From: Nematostella vectensis
Lineage: Eukaryota > Cnidaria > Anthozoa > Actiniaria > Edwardsiidae
Assembly (NCBI RefSeq): GCF_932526225.1
Contig: NC_064044.1
Coordinates: forward strand, 2,981,001 to 3,045,000
Length of the DNA: 64,000 bases
Reading direction: 5' to 3'
Shown here: positions 1 through 11,300 of the stretch, piece after piece
Position numbering within the stretch: the stretch's first letter is position 1
How the letters are laid out: each line of letters opens with the position of its first letter
Translations under genes and position numbers: made by a program
Notes under the pieces: model-generated
Told to the model about the DNA's origin: nothing
Database searches by the model: none
Seen by the model: only the letters and a program-made list of their open reading frames with translations

Positions 1-732
1 GACAAGTATAAGCCTTATGGCACCATTGATCAATTACACGACGAATGGGACGCTGCCAAAAGCGACCACGAACACATGAATCACTTTGAGATCGAGTACC
101 TGAAAGACCTTAGAACTGGGTTTCAGTATGAGTGGTTCTTTCCGGAAAAATCAATGGGGTTAACCAAAGCTGGGTTGTCTAGGATAAACCAGAGCATCGA
201 AGCCTTTGTTTACTGTATTCTAGGCGCGCAAGTTCAGACCCGGTCGTCAATCGTCGGTGATAGCGGTTCAGCTCAGGAAACGAAACAGGTCTTCACGAAA
301 CTCTTTGAAAGCGCGGTGGTGGAAAACAGTATATCGAAAAGTATACAACGGTATCAGTTTGCTTTACAACAGGCGAGACAAAAACTAGACCTGGCTTTCG
401 CCCTCGGCTGTTGGTTAAGTCCATCGTATCTTGTGATAAATAACAACACTTCGATCGCTGGCTATAATAACAAGTTACAAAAAGCCACCACTGATATGAA
501 ACTGGGGCTGAATCCGATAAATAACGAGATAAAAACGATCCCAAAACATAATATGAGTCATTCAAAGATTGTGCTACCTCATACCGAGTCAGTCACGGCT
601 CACAAACCGGAACCGGAGGCGAAAACTAACCCAAAGCCGGACGTGATTAAACCCACGAACACACAGCACGAAACTAACCTTGCCACGATCACAGCCTTTA
701 CGGCTGGTTTAGCTTGGTATCTATTCCGGTAA
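1..732 (+). CDS. Partial tail-anchored protein of virus-like block (5' end outside window)
   Basis: The frame is open from base 1, so the first ATG at 76 need not be the start; the gene is probably cut by the window edge. From that ATG it encodes 218 residues. The body is mixed helical, followed by a Pro/Lys/Thr-rich linker (about residues 170-200) and a short hydrophobic C-terminal segment (ATITAFTAGLAWYLF) that could act as a tail anchor. I do not recognise the family. It is intronless and less AT-rich than the host introns, and lies next to NCLDV-like genes on the opposite strand, so it is taken as part of the same block. Function unknown. Confidence 0.55.
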   Translation, partial: DKYKPYGTIDQLHDEWDAAKSDHEHMNHFEIEYLKDLRTGFQYEWFFPEKSMGLTKAGLSRINQSIEAFVYCILGAQVQTRSSIVGDSGSAQETKQVFTKLFESAVVENSISKSIQRYQFALQQARQKLDLAFALGCWLSPSYLVINNNTSIAGYNNKLQKATTDMKLGLNPINNEIKTIPKHNMSHSKIVLPHTESVTAHKPEPEAKTNPKPDVIKPTNTQHETNLATITAFTAGLAWYLFR

Positions 733-944
733 CATGCGGGGTGCATGTGGACGGATGTGACGTACCGCAAGAAGACAATACCTGTTCACGTGCCAAACAA
801 TAGACTGCATACCAGACCACCCTGGCGACCGCGAACTCCCAATGTAAATACAAAACCTATTTTCAGAATCGCTAGTTGTTAGGGCGATTAGGAATGTATG
901 TGTTTTGTAACGTGAGACGCGTTACAAAACTGAGTGGGTCAATG

Positions 945-1274
945 CTAATTTCCGTTACACGTTCTGCAATGGTGCTTTTGTCTATCGTGTTCGCATATTT
1001 GAGACCCTCCGCATAACTTACAAAAGGGTCTCTGTTTGCCGTGTCCACACATCCCTTTCCCCTTGCAGTCTTTACAGACATATCTTGCTCGTCTGTGCTC
1101 ACAAATGCTACCGCCGTTACATTCTCTGCACCGCGTTTTTCTCCGGTTGTGAGGGCAGATTTGCGATCCGTGACAATCTTTGCAATAATATTTCACTCTG
1201 CCATGAAGACACTTATAATCCGTTGTTCGCTTTACGGGGGATACTTTCGAGTCTTTCACCGTTTGGTTCTCCAT
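945..1274 (-). CDS. Cysteine/histidine repeat protein, NCLDV-like small zinc-binding protein
   Basis: About 109 residues, made almost entirely of five repeats of the pattern C-x-H-x6-C-x2-C (for example CEHRRARYVCKDC), each likely to bind a zinc ion. Strings of such CxH/CxxC repeats with basic linkers are common in NCLDV genomes and in algal-virus-derived EsV-1-7-type proteins. An in-frame ATG also exists at 1292, but it lies inside the promoter-like motif (1290-1309). The ATG at 1274 leaves about 15 bp between motif and start, as in the neighbouring genes, so I prefer it. Role unknown; nucleic-acid or protein binding is plausible. An overlapping frame at 872-1102 is treated as a shadow. Confidence 0.72.
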   Translation of the reverse strand: MENQTVKDSKVSPVKRTTDYKCLHGRVKYYCKDCHGSQICPHNRRKTRCRECNGGSICEHRRARYVCKDCKGKGMCGHGKQRPFCKLCGGSQICEHDRQKHHCRTCNGN

Positions 1275-1289
1275 TTCTATCAAACCGGT

Positions 1290-1309
1290 CATGTCCTTAA
1301 ATCACTTTT
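1290..1309 (-). promoter_or_regulatory. Conserved promoter-like motif, Cys/His-repeat gene
   Basis: Read on the - strand: AAAAGTGATTTAAGGACATG, preceded by an A-rich stretch (GCGTAAAAAAATG). It matches the motif before three other genes of the block, with two or three changes. Confidence 0.6.
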
Positions 1310-1353
1310 CATTTTTTTACGCCTCGATACTCACCCTCCTAGCCGGCCGACGT

Positions 1354-2178
1354 CTACCTGGCGAAACACTCTTCCAACATTTCCTTCTCTTGCTCATCCA
1401 TGCACCAATCCCAAAACCTGTCTGGGTGCCAAGCTACTGGCATTAGTTCGTCCTCCAGCTTTCTACGGAATCTCACCTTGTGTAGCTTCTCCGGGAGCTC
1501 CTCATGCACGAGACCCCACCTCCACGCCGCACGTAGCACCGCGACAATTTCGTGTAGACCCAAAAACCGCGCGTAGTTCATATGTACAATGAGATCGGTC
1601 GCGCCCCACTCCAAGCACAACCTCACAATCTCGAGGTTGCCAGATTCGGTGGCCGGTGTTATAGCATAGTCCGGGTCAAACTCGCTGAAGTTTTCTCTCA
1701 GCAGCTTTAGAACCTCAACGTGCCCATTGTACGCCGCCTCAGCGGTGGCCCAACCGACATCGACATCGGCACCTAGATCTATCAACAACTCAACAACCCC
1801 CACCTGACCTTCCGCCGCCGCAGCACCCATGGCCTCGGTCATGGCCTCTCCTCCGTCGGCACAATACTCGCCCATCACCTTCAAAACCTCTACGTGCCCG
1901 CCTTTCGCGGCCATGGACGCTGGATACACGAAGTCACAGGCGCCCGACTCACAACACATCTTAACGATCTCGGTGTGGCCGTTCATTGCGGCCCTGACCA
2001 TCGGCTTTTCGAAATCCGTCGCACCCCAACTCTTACACAACCTCACGGTCTCGACGCACCCCTCCCACGCCGCGCGCTCCATAACGGCGTCAAAGTCTGC
2101 GGCTCCCCACCTCGCTAAGGTGGCGGCTTGATCCTCCACGGTGAGATTTGTAAGACTTCCAGCACTTTGCATATCCAT
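1354..2178 (-). CDS. Ankyrin-repeat protein, NCLDV-like
   Basis: 274 residues with about six degenerate ankyrin repeats. They carry the recurrent viral-style phrase 'WGATDF' and helix signatures such as NGHTEIVKMC, GGHVEVLKVM, YNGHVEVLKLL and SGNLEIVRLC. The C-terminal 50 residues (HPDRFWDWCMDEQEKEMLEE region) are non-ankyrin and resemble tails of ankyrin proteins of pithovirus/marseillevirus-type genomes; this is from memory and not tested. The gene is intronless. A promoter-like motif ends 14 bp before the ATG, and that spacing supports the start. Ankyrin proteins of large DNA viruses usually mediate protein binding; no target can be inferred here. Confidence 0.8.
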   Translation of the reverse strand: MDMQSAGSLTNLTVEDQAATLARWGAADFDAVMERAAWEGCVETVRLCKSWGATDFEKPMVRAAMNGHTEIVKMCCESGACDFVYPASMAAKGGHVEVLKVMGEYCADGGEAMTEAMGAAAAEGQVGVVELLIDLGADVDVGWATAEAAYNGHVEVLKLLRENFSEFDPDYAITPATESGNLEIVRLCLEWGATDLIVHMNYARFLGLHEIVAVLRAAWRWGLVHEELPEKLHKVRFRRKLEDELMPVAWHPDRFWDWCMDEQEKEMLEECFAR

Positions 2179-2192
2179 TTTGTTATTACATC

Positions 2193-2232
2193 CACGTCTT
2201 TAAACCACTTTTTTCGAATTTTTTTAGACGTG
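2193..2232 (-). promoter_or_regulatory. Conserved promoter-like motif with flanking inverted repeat, ankyrin gene
   Basis: On the - strand the core is AAAAGTGGTTTAAAGACGTG, ending 14 bp before the ATG. An upstream CACGTCTAAAAA box forms an inverted repeat with the AGACGTG at the end of the core (7/7 bases). Confidence 0.65.
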
Positions 2233-2299
2233 TTAATTCACATCTACTCCGAACTGACAGTTTTCTGGAAATCCTGATTTCTCTGGAAATCAGGAAACA

Positions 2300-3226
2300 T
2301 CATACCACACCAGGCGTACCCAGGACTGTGGCCACTTCTCTCGCTTTCCTACTGATGGTCAACTCGGAGACGCCCGTTCTTTCGGAGAATTTTTTAAGCG
2401 TAATATCGACCCCCTTTAGCCGTACCCAGTAATAGGTTAAAGCGACCGCAAAGGATTGTGGGCGAGCGCGATTCAACTCAGACGAGCGGTTCTTAGATCT
2501 GTAGTAGAGCTGGACCACCTCTCCCTTCTGTGTGGGGGACGCCGAGAATCTATCCATCACATCGTGAATGTGATCCACGACGGTGGGAGACGTTCCGTGT
2601 AGTAAGTAATCTTTAGGCATGTTAACACTAAAGATTTTTAGACCCTTAAGACAACTCTTCCTGCTCAATCCAAAAGTCTCCATTAAGGTTTTCGGTGTCT
2701 GACACTTACCGGACATCTTGTAGGCGTAGTAAATACACGCAAAGACGATCGCCTTCCGTGGGTCGCCGCGAAAAATCTGGCCTTTCGTCACCTGAGTGTA
2801 TATCTCGTTAGCTTTGGCTACAATTACCCCACTAAAACCCATGTTCTCCACATCCTTGTCAATGTTTCTATCCTCAGACCTACGTACCTGGACCCGACTT
2901 GGATTCGAAGACCGTTTGCCGTCGGAATGTCCGTAAAAACCCCATTCTCTTTCGTGCGCGATCACGCGCTGCATCTGTTCCCCGCACTCTAAGCAACTAG
3001 TGACCCCGTCTTCTGTGACCAGGTCGTCATGATTGCAAAGGGTGTTACTACTATCCTCGTCTCCCAAGGAGGCTCTACTAGTCTCGTATTTGGTGAGGGC
3101 TCGGTCAAACAGTGCAAACTCCGGCATGAGGGTGGGGACGTTAATCCTGGGTACCGGCCCGTCGGGGATATTATATGGTGGTGGTGACCGGTCTTCGGCC
3201 GTACGTTCAACCGTTTGTTCCCCCAT
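2300..3226 (-). CDS. TFIIB-like transcription initiation factor, NCLDV-like
   Basis: 308 residues with TFIIB architecture. An N-terminal zinc ribbon has ligands C64, H66, C78 and C81, followed by a linker rich in charged residues (about 100-130). The first cyclin fold is at about 132-200 (AKANEIYTQV, RKAIVFACIYYAY, LMETFGLSRKSC) and the second at about 215-300 (FAVALTYYWVRLKG, FSERTGVSELTISRKAREV). TFIIB recruits RNA polymerase to promoters; several NCLDV lineages encode their own copy for cytoplasmic transcription. Sequence divergence, lack of introns and the viral-type neighbours argue against the host TFIIB or BRF genes. The start is fixed by the promoter-like motif 14 bp upstream. This is the best marker gene for placing the insertion. 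Confidence 0.82.
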   Translation of the reverse strand: MGEQTVERTAEDRSPPPYNIPDGPVPRINVPTLMPEFALFDRALTKYETSRASLGDEDSSNTLCNHDDLVTEDGVTSCLECGEQMQRVIAHEREWGFYGHSDGKRSSNPSRVQVRRSEDRNIDKDVENMGFSGVIVAKANEIYTQVTKGQIFRGDPRKAIVFACIYYAYKMSGKCQTPKTLMETFGLSRKSCLKGLKIFSVNMPKDYLLHGTSPTVVDHIHDVMDRFSASPTQKGEVVQLYYRSKNRSSELNRARPQSFAVALTYYWVRLKGVDITLKKFSERTGVSELTISRKAREVATVLGTPGVV

Positions 3227-3240
3227 TTTATTGAACTGTT

Positions 3241-3279
3241 CACGTCTTTAAGCCACTTTTCAAAGGCTTTTTAGATGTG
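3241..3279 (-). promoter_or_regulatory. Conserved promoter-like motif with flanking inverted repeat, TFIIB gene
   Basis: On the - strand the core is AAAAGTGGCTTAAAGACGTG, ending 14 bp before the ATG. It differs from the ankyrin-gene core by one base. The upstream box CACATCTAAAAA again pairs with AGACGTG, with one mismatch. Confidence 0.65.
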
Positions 3280-3397
3280 AAGTCAAGATGCTAGCCTCTC
3301 GAGCTGCCTCTAGGCGTGTTGTGTGTGGTCGCTAAGACTTCCGAAGGGGTCCGCGTGAGGGCGGTGCGGTCTAAAGTCTCCACACCTCATTCGTGGA

Positions 3398-3658
3398 CTA
3401 GTATCTTACCCATCTTTTTTCGCCATACCGTGGCATGGAGACTAACATTGCTAGAACACCAAGGACAATTGTCGCCGCTCCGGCCACAAACCCAACGGGG
3501 TCGAAGCTTCCGTATTCTGAGTCTTCATAGTAATCAGCGTTACAACAGCAGTGTTCAGGCCCCGCATCCGCAGTGTTACTCACATTCACCTCCGGCACCG
3601 AACAACCGCCGGCGGTAGCCGCACCATCTCTAATCTTAACCTCCGTCTTTAATGTCAT
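3398..3658 (-). CDS. Small single-pass membrane protein of virus-like block
   Basis: 86 residues from the ATG at 3658. An N-terminal acidic part contains a CCC cluster and several possible N-glycosylation or turn residues. It is followed by one clear hydrophobic helix (VGFVAGAATIVLGVLAMLV) and a basic tail (PRYGEKRWVRY), so an N-out/C-in single-pass protein is likely. The frame stays open upstream to 3790, but that extension runs into the 59-bp tandem repeat. A promoter-like motif at 3675-3690 sits 16 bp before the chosen ATG. Family not recognised; a virion membrane protein is possible but only inferred. Confidence 0.55.
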   Translation of the reverse strand: MTLKTEVKIRDGAATAGGCSVPEVNVSNTADAGPEHCCCNADYYEDSEYGSFDPVGFVAGAATIVLGVLAMLVSMPRYGEKRWVRY

Positions 3659-3674
3659 TTTATCTAGGACCCCA

Positions 3675-3690
3675 TACGTCTTTAGACCAG
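3675..3690 (-). promoter_or_regulatory. Weaker copy of the promoter-like motif, small membrane protein gene
   Basis: On the - strand CTGGTCTAAAGACGTA, 16 bp before the ATG at 3658. It keeps the GGTYTAAAGACGT core but lacks the A-rich upstream box. Confidence 0.5.
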
Positions 3691-3718
3691 AATAGCCTCC
3701 CCGAGCTCCCCCTAGGTG

Positions 3719-3935
3719 CGACACGTGACAAAATGATCGACAGGTTTTTGACAAAATGATCGACAGGTGGGCGTGGCTATCACGTGACAAAGTGATTGAC
3801 AGGTTTTTGACAAAATGATTGACAGGTGGGCGTGGTCGTCACGTGACAAAATGATTGACAGGTTTTTGACAAAATGATCGACAGGTGGGCGTGGTCGTCA
3901 CGTGACAAAGTGATTGACAGGTGGGCTTGGTCGTG
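3719..3935. repeat. 59-bp tandem repeat, about 3.5 copies
   Basis: Units contain two TGACAAAATGATYGACAGG half-units, then GTGGGCGTGG and CACGTGACA. The array lies between the last virus-like gene and host DNA, so it may mark or post-date the junction. Confidence 0.85.
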
Positions 3936-4774
3936 CAAGAGATCTCTGGCAAACTCGCGCATGCGCAGGTCGCGAGGCTTGGCGGAGGTGTGCGGAGACT
4001 TTTGCGCCACTTTTGGAATGAAATTTGGGGAGATCAAAAAGTTGCGCCAGCTGCGCCAAAATCCTACTACTATTCTTCACAAATTTTTAGTTTGATAATC
4101 TATTTTCCATCTTTTATGTCTGGCAAAATCTATTTGAATAGAGTGTTAATAACAAAACAAGATACCATTATTTCGAACGGAAGGCTTTCCATACTTTAAT
4201 AGCTTCCTTTGACCAAGATACACCTGCTAGGTAAAATCATTTTTTTAAATTTTTAGACAAATGGAATAAAACGATGAGAAATGACGAACGTTAGTATTTT
4301 GTGCAATTGATGGTCATTTTCAAAAGTGTTTTCCGAATGGTGTGAACATAAATATTCTTCTTTACAAGTGCGTGTGTTTGCTCCCATTTTCATTATGGTT
4401 GAAATTTACGAAAAATTCATAAGCAATGAGGGACACATTTATTGGAGCAGGATATTGCACCCTTGGCAAGCCGACAAGTCCAGAAAACCCTTTAAATCAT
4501 TTCCCTACATTAATAAGAAATAGAAATAGAACAGAGTATAACTTTGGGATTCTTTGGTGCCGTCTGCTATTTCGAAATAGGACTCTAGTGAAATTATTAA
4601 ACCCCCCGTACTCAACCAATCACAGTACGCTATTCTTCTATTGTGTCTATGACAGATTCAATACATGTAAATTGCGTTTGGCCCGATGTTCGCCAACACT
4701 ATTCAACAATTGTTTACTTAAAAGTTTTCGACGAAAGATGTAGTATTTTTAAGGCGCTTGTCCTAAAATCCAGG
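3936..4774. other. Upstream region of FBXO10
   Basis: No gene recognised. GC-rich up to about 4050, then AT-rich. It should hold the FBXO10 promoter and 5' UTR; I see no clear TATA or initiator. Confidence 0.4.
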
Positions 4775-5377
4775 ATGCCAGAGAGAGAGAATCTTCCTCT
4801 TGAGCTTTGGAGGGTTGTTTTGTCGTATTTAAGCGTAGTCGATTTGTGCCGCTGTTCGCAAGTTTGTCTCGAATGGCGCGAATTGGTGCGAAGTTTGGAT
4901 AGTACTCGGTGGAGAGAGCTTTTCTTAGGCACTAAGAAATGGAGGCATCCCAACTGGCCGACTAGTACAAAGAAAGATCCCTCATCTTGGAAAGAGACGT
5001 ATAAGATACATCATTTAACCTCAAAGCAGTGGATAAATCGAAGTATTGAAGTAAGGTGTTCTCCGTTCTTTGGTACGTTTCGAAGACGACAAGAGAGGCG
5101 AGTATTCCACGTTGGAAAAGGGAAAGAATACGTGACGATACGTTCGGCGATTGCCGTGGCTTCTCCTTACGACAGAATTCTAGTACATTCTGGTGTCTAC
5201 GACGAGCAACATTTCTTTGTGCTAAAATTCCCCATCGAAATTATTGGCGCTGGTGAGCTAGGGGATGTTATGATTCAAATGGCCATCGAACAACAGTCTT
5301 CCTCCGGGCGAATAGCTAACGTTGTGGTTCAGCCAGGGACCGGGTTACTAGCTCAAAACTCCCCTGTTATAATCAAG
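4775..5377 (+). CDS. FBXO10: FBXO10 exon 1: F-box and start of beta-helix region
   Basis: Codons 1-201. The ATG at 4775 is chosen because the F-box begins at once after MPEREN; an in-frame ATG at 4643 would add unrelated residues. Ends AAG|gtaagt, phase 0. Confidence 0.92.
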
Positions 5378-8300
5378 GTAAGTGTTTAAATAAAACCACA
5401 GAAATATAAGTAATAGAAAATTCCTTCTGTTATCCATTGCGAAGCAAATTAAGTAAAGAAAGTTTATTTCTGGACACCATCACCCGAGAACCCATTCTAG
5501 TGCTAATGTGTAAATGATAGCCAACTGCCTTGAGAATAAAAATGTTTTCAATACTGTAATAGGGCTTTGGAGTTTCATACTAATAAAATAATATTATCAA
5601 AAGCCTCTTGTAATTTGATGTCGCTAAGGCAAGGTCATAGTTTTCATGCGAAGAAAAATAATGATAATAAAAAATATTGACTAACAAATTTAGTCATTTT
5701 TTCCCTAAAGCAATTACCGGCGTTATTATTTCCTTTCGTTTCTTCTTATGTAATATACGGGATGGCAAATAGCAGATGAAAGACGACGCTTTGGTCGCGA
5801 AGGAAGCTTTCTGAATAATGTAAAGATTATTTTAATTGACTGTCCTTAAAAATGGTCACGGTTTTATAATCCTGACCATGGAAAATTAAATTGGATTTTC
5901 CTCGAAAAATTCATTTATTTTATATAGTTATACAATATTGTGTGGGAGAGGAAGTGATTGGACGATTTCTTATTTGTTTCCCGATTAGGTCTGGTTTTTG
6001 TCTGAGTATATTTACTCCTGTTCGATCATTTATCGAAAATAGTGTCAAAATGTTTGACATTTTGTAAGACGGATGTTAGAAAGGTTGACAAACTCTCCAA
6101 AAAATTAAAATCCTACTTTGTGATTGTCAGAATATTTCCTCTGGGTACTTTATCTTCATGGCTATAGTGTTGACGATTATATTCCTGCGGTGACAATCTC
6201 GCACTCAGAAAGCACAATATTGCCACAAGTTTTATATTGTGCAATTAATTTATTTGGTGCATAAATTTCTTATTTTTGAGCATGTGCTTATCCCATTGAG
6301 CTCTGTGTGGAATCCACAAAATCAAGGATAATCAAAACGTTTATCTTTTGATCTCCTGGCAATGTTTTCAAAAATAGCTAGAAATAAAATAAAATTCAAA
6401 ATAGCTTTTCTTGAGTAGCAAAAACAAACATAGAATTTTAATTTAGGCACATTTGATAAGTGAATACTTTGTTGGCATCTGGATTTGCAGTTTTGAGTTG
6501 AGATAAAAATAGCAATGTAAAGACAGAAATAGCAATCTTTTACATATGTTAAAAAGTTCATGTTATGACAATAGCTGTGCCTGCTACCCGGGGAGTCATT
6601 TATCTTACCTATAGGACTTTGCTGAATAAATACTACTCTTCTTTTAGTCCAATAAAAAAGCAATCAAATGAAGGTTTTTAATAATTGTTTATGTACAATG
6701 GATATGTACAAGAGAATATTGGGGGTGTAGGTTCTGGGAACTTTAAAAGGAAATTAAAATATAAAAGATATAAATTAAAATAGTAAAAACCTAAGCAAAG
6801 CAACAACAAAGCAACACAGAAGCATAGCATTATAAATGAAAAGAATAACTAACCCACAAAATTGTGAATCCCCAAGTTCCCTTGTAAATAGTTTTTATAT
6901 AATGTTAAATCGTAAGATTTTTGGCTATTTCTTGTTGCAGTATCTACATGCATACCTTGCGGGGCTATTTATGTATAAATTTCTAGCTATTTCTTGTACC
7001 TCTCTGTGCACCCCTCCCCACCCCCACAGGAAAAGTTAAGAATTTTGATATGCCAAACTATTTCTTGGTGATCCTTCAGAAACAAAACAAAAATAGTTGT
7101 CTGAGGGTCAAGGAAAGGCACACATAGCAATGCCAAGCTAACCAACTATGTGCTTTTCCATCATACGAGTAGATCAGATATTACAGGTCCGGAAGACATT
7201 TGTAGCCGATTAGATTATGTGAGAATTTTAAAAATCTGTTAGGGCATGGGTGTCCTTAAAGACATCTTGGGTTATTGTCATATCTGAAAATTATCTTAAT
7301 CAGACAAGGGTTACTGGATATGATGGGGCAAAAAGAGACATTAGAGAATGAATATGTAAAGTATTTTATTACCTACATGCACATAACCAGCAGAACTGGA
7401 CACTCATTAGCATATCCTAGCTCACAGGTGCACTACAGGATATACTGTATATTATCAGGGAATTTTGGGAATTATTTGGTATATTTTTATTGTCATTTAA
7501 AGTAATTGGACAAAAATTAGGTTCATCCCTGGCTTAAGTCGGGCAAACCCCTGGATATGTATTTTATTTGAACAAGCCTCTGAGCCAAATTGGGGAGGGG
7601 GGGGGGGGGGGGTCATTTCTAGGCCTAAAGCTCCTTCCCCTGGGAGTAGTGGATCTAGGGGGAGGGTTTAGGGGGTTTAAACCCCCCCTTTGTTGGGCTG
7701 CCAGAAATCCATATGTAACAACACCAAAATACCCCCCTTGTCCCTGAGCAACCCCCCCCCCCCCCCCCTTCAGACAAAAGCTAGATCCACCTCTGCCTGG
7801 AATAGGCCTGAGCTGGTGCCATTAATAATTACTGAAACCTGTCACCAAAATAATAACACTGGTCCGGCCACTAAATTACCTGTAGTGGTACGTTGGTGTT
7901 GCATAGGAAAGGAAAAAAGCTGGGCTGACTTTACCCACAATTACAGCCATAGGCTGAATTAATCTGGATTTACATTACACAGGGTATTATCCAGACTGTT
8001 TTATAAGGTGCACTGTGCTGCCGCGCAGTTTACATGGGTGAGAGAGTGTTAGTATGTTAATGCCCCTTTTGGTTATGCGGCCAAGACTCTGCCTTCTTCA
8101 GTGGTTCTTTAAACGTCCCACAATAACATGTTGGTTAGCTAGGTTTGAGCATTGTGGGTCCGGACCCTTCCCCCCCTCCCCTTTCCCCCCTCTGGGCAGG
8201 CGCATGATAAGATCATCGATGTTATGGCGAAACAGTTAATCTATAGACTAACAAACCGTCGAGAGAACGTCGCTAAGAATTTATTGCCGACATATTTTCC

Positions 8301-11300
8301 ATAGTTCTCTAGAGACACAAAATGTTGATCGATGTACAGAGATTATCCTTGTGTTCATGTTCTGCCGCATGAATGGTTATCAAAAGACGGCATTGTATCA
8401 AAAACAACTCGCGAGTGGGCCGGAAACTGTGAAGGAGGGATTGATATAAAGTGAACTTTATAAGGGGCATTATGAAGTAAACTTTTTAAGGGGCTTTACG
8501 TACCCACTTTATATATTGGAAACTCATTAAGATTTCAGCATAGCCCACGGGTAGCTTTTAACAAACTCAAAGCGCAGTAAACTAGATACACAACTGATGA
8601 CTTATCGCTTCGAGTTAATTTCTTTTAGATGTCTCAGTGGAATTAGAGTTTTCACATGTATTTTCTCGACTGTCACTGTGTTAATGCGTTTGTAAGTGCT
8701 GTTAACTGATTCGTTCAGTGGCACATGTTTAGGATCGAAGCTTTCCCATAACAACCTAGAAGGACTTGGAAGGACTATAATAGCTTTTGACTGGGGTTAG
8801 CAAAGCGTAAAACCCTGTCAGAACAACCCCGACATTGTTGCCAAAAACTAAGAGAATTTCTGGTACAGTAATGTTGCCGTTGTTTTAACACCATGTTGAG
8901 AGGTGTTGTAAAGTGGTTGTCAAACATTTACTTTATATCTCTCAGTAGAGTGGTTTTAACAATTCTGGCCTATGTGAGGATTTTGACACATTTAAAGGCT
9001 AATCTCAGTCTGGGGCTATCTTAGCCCCGGTCCTTATGCCGGGAAATTCCGTTCACTAATCAGGGATACCAACTGCTAAATGATAAGTATTAATGCGAGC
9101 AGGTAATGTATTGTACCACAGTATATCACTTTTTTATGTGGGTACACCTTCCCTGATAGAGCGCGCGCCTGATCCTAAACAACGGGTTGGAACTTTTTTA
9201 TCCTTCACTGTGGCGTCAGATGGTTAGACGAGACTGCCTGCCTATAAAAGCCTATTAAAATGGCAGACTAGCAAAACCTTCTAAGTTCCCCAAGTGAATG
9301 CGCGCGGAAACCAATAGTGATGATGCGTGATGGCTTTTGACTTAATAATTTCCAAATTCGCAGAATAATGCCAAATTTTGGAATAATCAAAACCCCAGCG
9401 GCATCCAAAGAAGATAACATTAGCCAAACCAGAGAGCTATTTTAATGATACTTTTCCGCTGCTTGACTAGACTCAAATATGGAATATATTTGAACGAACC
9501 AAACATCTGTCAGACAATGTAGGCGTTTATCCTAAAGAAAGCAATTCACCCTGACTGACAAACGATAAGATCTCAAGTCTTCACAAAGAGACTATTTCAC
9601 GGGGACTTGTGTTGATAGCGGCCATAATTCGTAGGTTTAATATGGTGCGGATTAGAGTGAGTTTTCTCGTCTGACTAATTAAGGATTTGGATTTGTAAAA
9701 TAAGAAAAAAAGTTATTCTAAGCGGATTGACCTTTTACCCTTTTTGTAAAATGCTCTAATAAAATTCCATTCGTTAAAGAGGCTAAATCAGCATAACCAT
9801 GATGCAATGCTGTCGCTTATCTATTGAGATATTCTCTATCCGATCATCATCATCTCACACCGTCATCAACATTCTTAACTATTATTATCATCGTCATCCT
9901 CACCTTCATCCAATAACCTTTATAATTAAGTCCTGTGTTTATCCTAGGTGGCGACGGGTCACCTCCAAGTCGATAACTGCATACTTGAGCAAGGCCACGT
10001 ACAAGTAACCCACCCTGCCTCGGTCACCTTTCGCTACTGCAGCTTTGTCAACTCCTTTATGATCTTCAGATCGGTGGTGTTCAGTAGGGTGGAGAACTGC
10101 GAGTTTAAGACAGACGACACATCAGCCATCGTCATAGAGGGGTATCCCCCTATAACTAGACAACGCCCCTTGTCCCGTCCAGCTGAGGCATGGATGATGA
10201 AAAACGGGGTAGACAACATCGGATTGGAGGATTTGTATGACTTGTCAATCACGCGGCCGAATCAAACCAATAAGAAAAGACTCTCGCGACTGTCAAAAGA
10301 CGTGACTCCGCCCCCTTACAGCAAAAAAGAGATAATCAAACCAAGGATCTCTGTCAAGGATGGCGACTTCCAGTCAAAGGTTACCATAGCAACAAGCGAT
10401 CGGACCAATCAGAGCTGTGGAGCGGCGCCGGCTGGGCAGGAGAAATATGAACTAGATGTGTCGAGCCGGGATGTTGTACGCTCCATACACGGTTGCATTG
10501 TAAGGAATAATCTATTCAATTCCGGCAAAGGGGCTGTGTTGGTACGCAGGCGTGGTCACGCCTGGATCGAGGGGAACGAGATACACGGCCTTGTTCATGG
10601 CATTCGGTGTCTAACTGGCGCCAAAATCGTGGTCTTGAACAATCGAATTCACAACTGCGAGACATCGGCGCTGTTTTTTCGCGAGCGCTCAGTGGGTCTG
10701 GTGGCAGGGAATCATATATTTTCGAATAAAGAAGCCGGCATCGATATACGGAGCTGTTCTGATCCCATCATTCAACACAATCACATCCACAGTGGAAAAC
10801 GGTCAGGCGTCGTGGTGCTAGACCGCGGCCGCGGACTGGTTCGAGACAATGATATCTACGATAATAACGAGGCGGGCGTGTATATCCTCTACCGCGGGAA
10901 CCCTGTGGTCAGGTGAGTCGTTTTATTCTAGGGCGCTGAGAGGCTCTTAGGTGCGGGCCATTAGATGTTTGAGGCGATGGGCAAATACGAACAAATTGGA
11001 GGGCAGCTTTCAAAGAGAAAAAAATATATAATAGACCGTTTTCACGATGTTGCGCGCGCATCCAAAATTCCACAGACCGGCGGGCCACAGCTGATCTAAA
11101 ACGAAGTGTAGATTACAGAAGCTGTAGAAAACACTGCTAGAATGGTTCTTTCCCGGAGTCAAATTCCCCTTCCGCATTTTCTAAAGCTGAGGTCCGAAAA
11201 GCCGCACTAAATTACCTTCTTATCTGCAAAACCGCGAACCGCATGTCTCTCGCGGGAATGGATTGTAGGGGATAGCATGTCTCTCGCGGGAATGGAGTGT

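Noticed and set aside
872-1102. Frame overlapping the Cys/His-repeat gene
   Set aside because: No recognisable composition, and the overlapping frame has a clear repeat family.
4643-4774. Earlier in-frame ATG for FBXO10
   Set aside because: The added residues do not resemble the family; the F-box begins right after the ATG at 4775.
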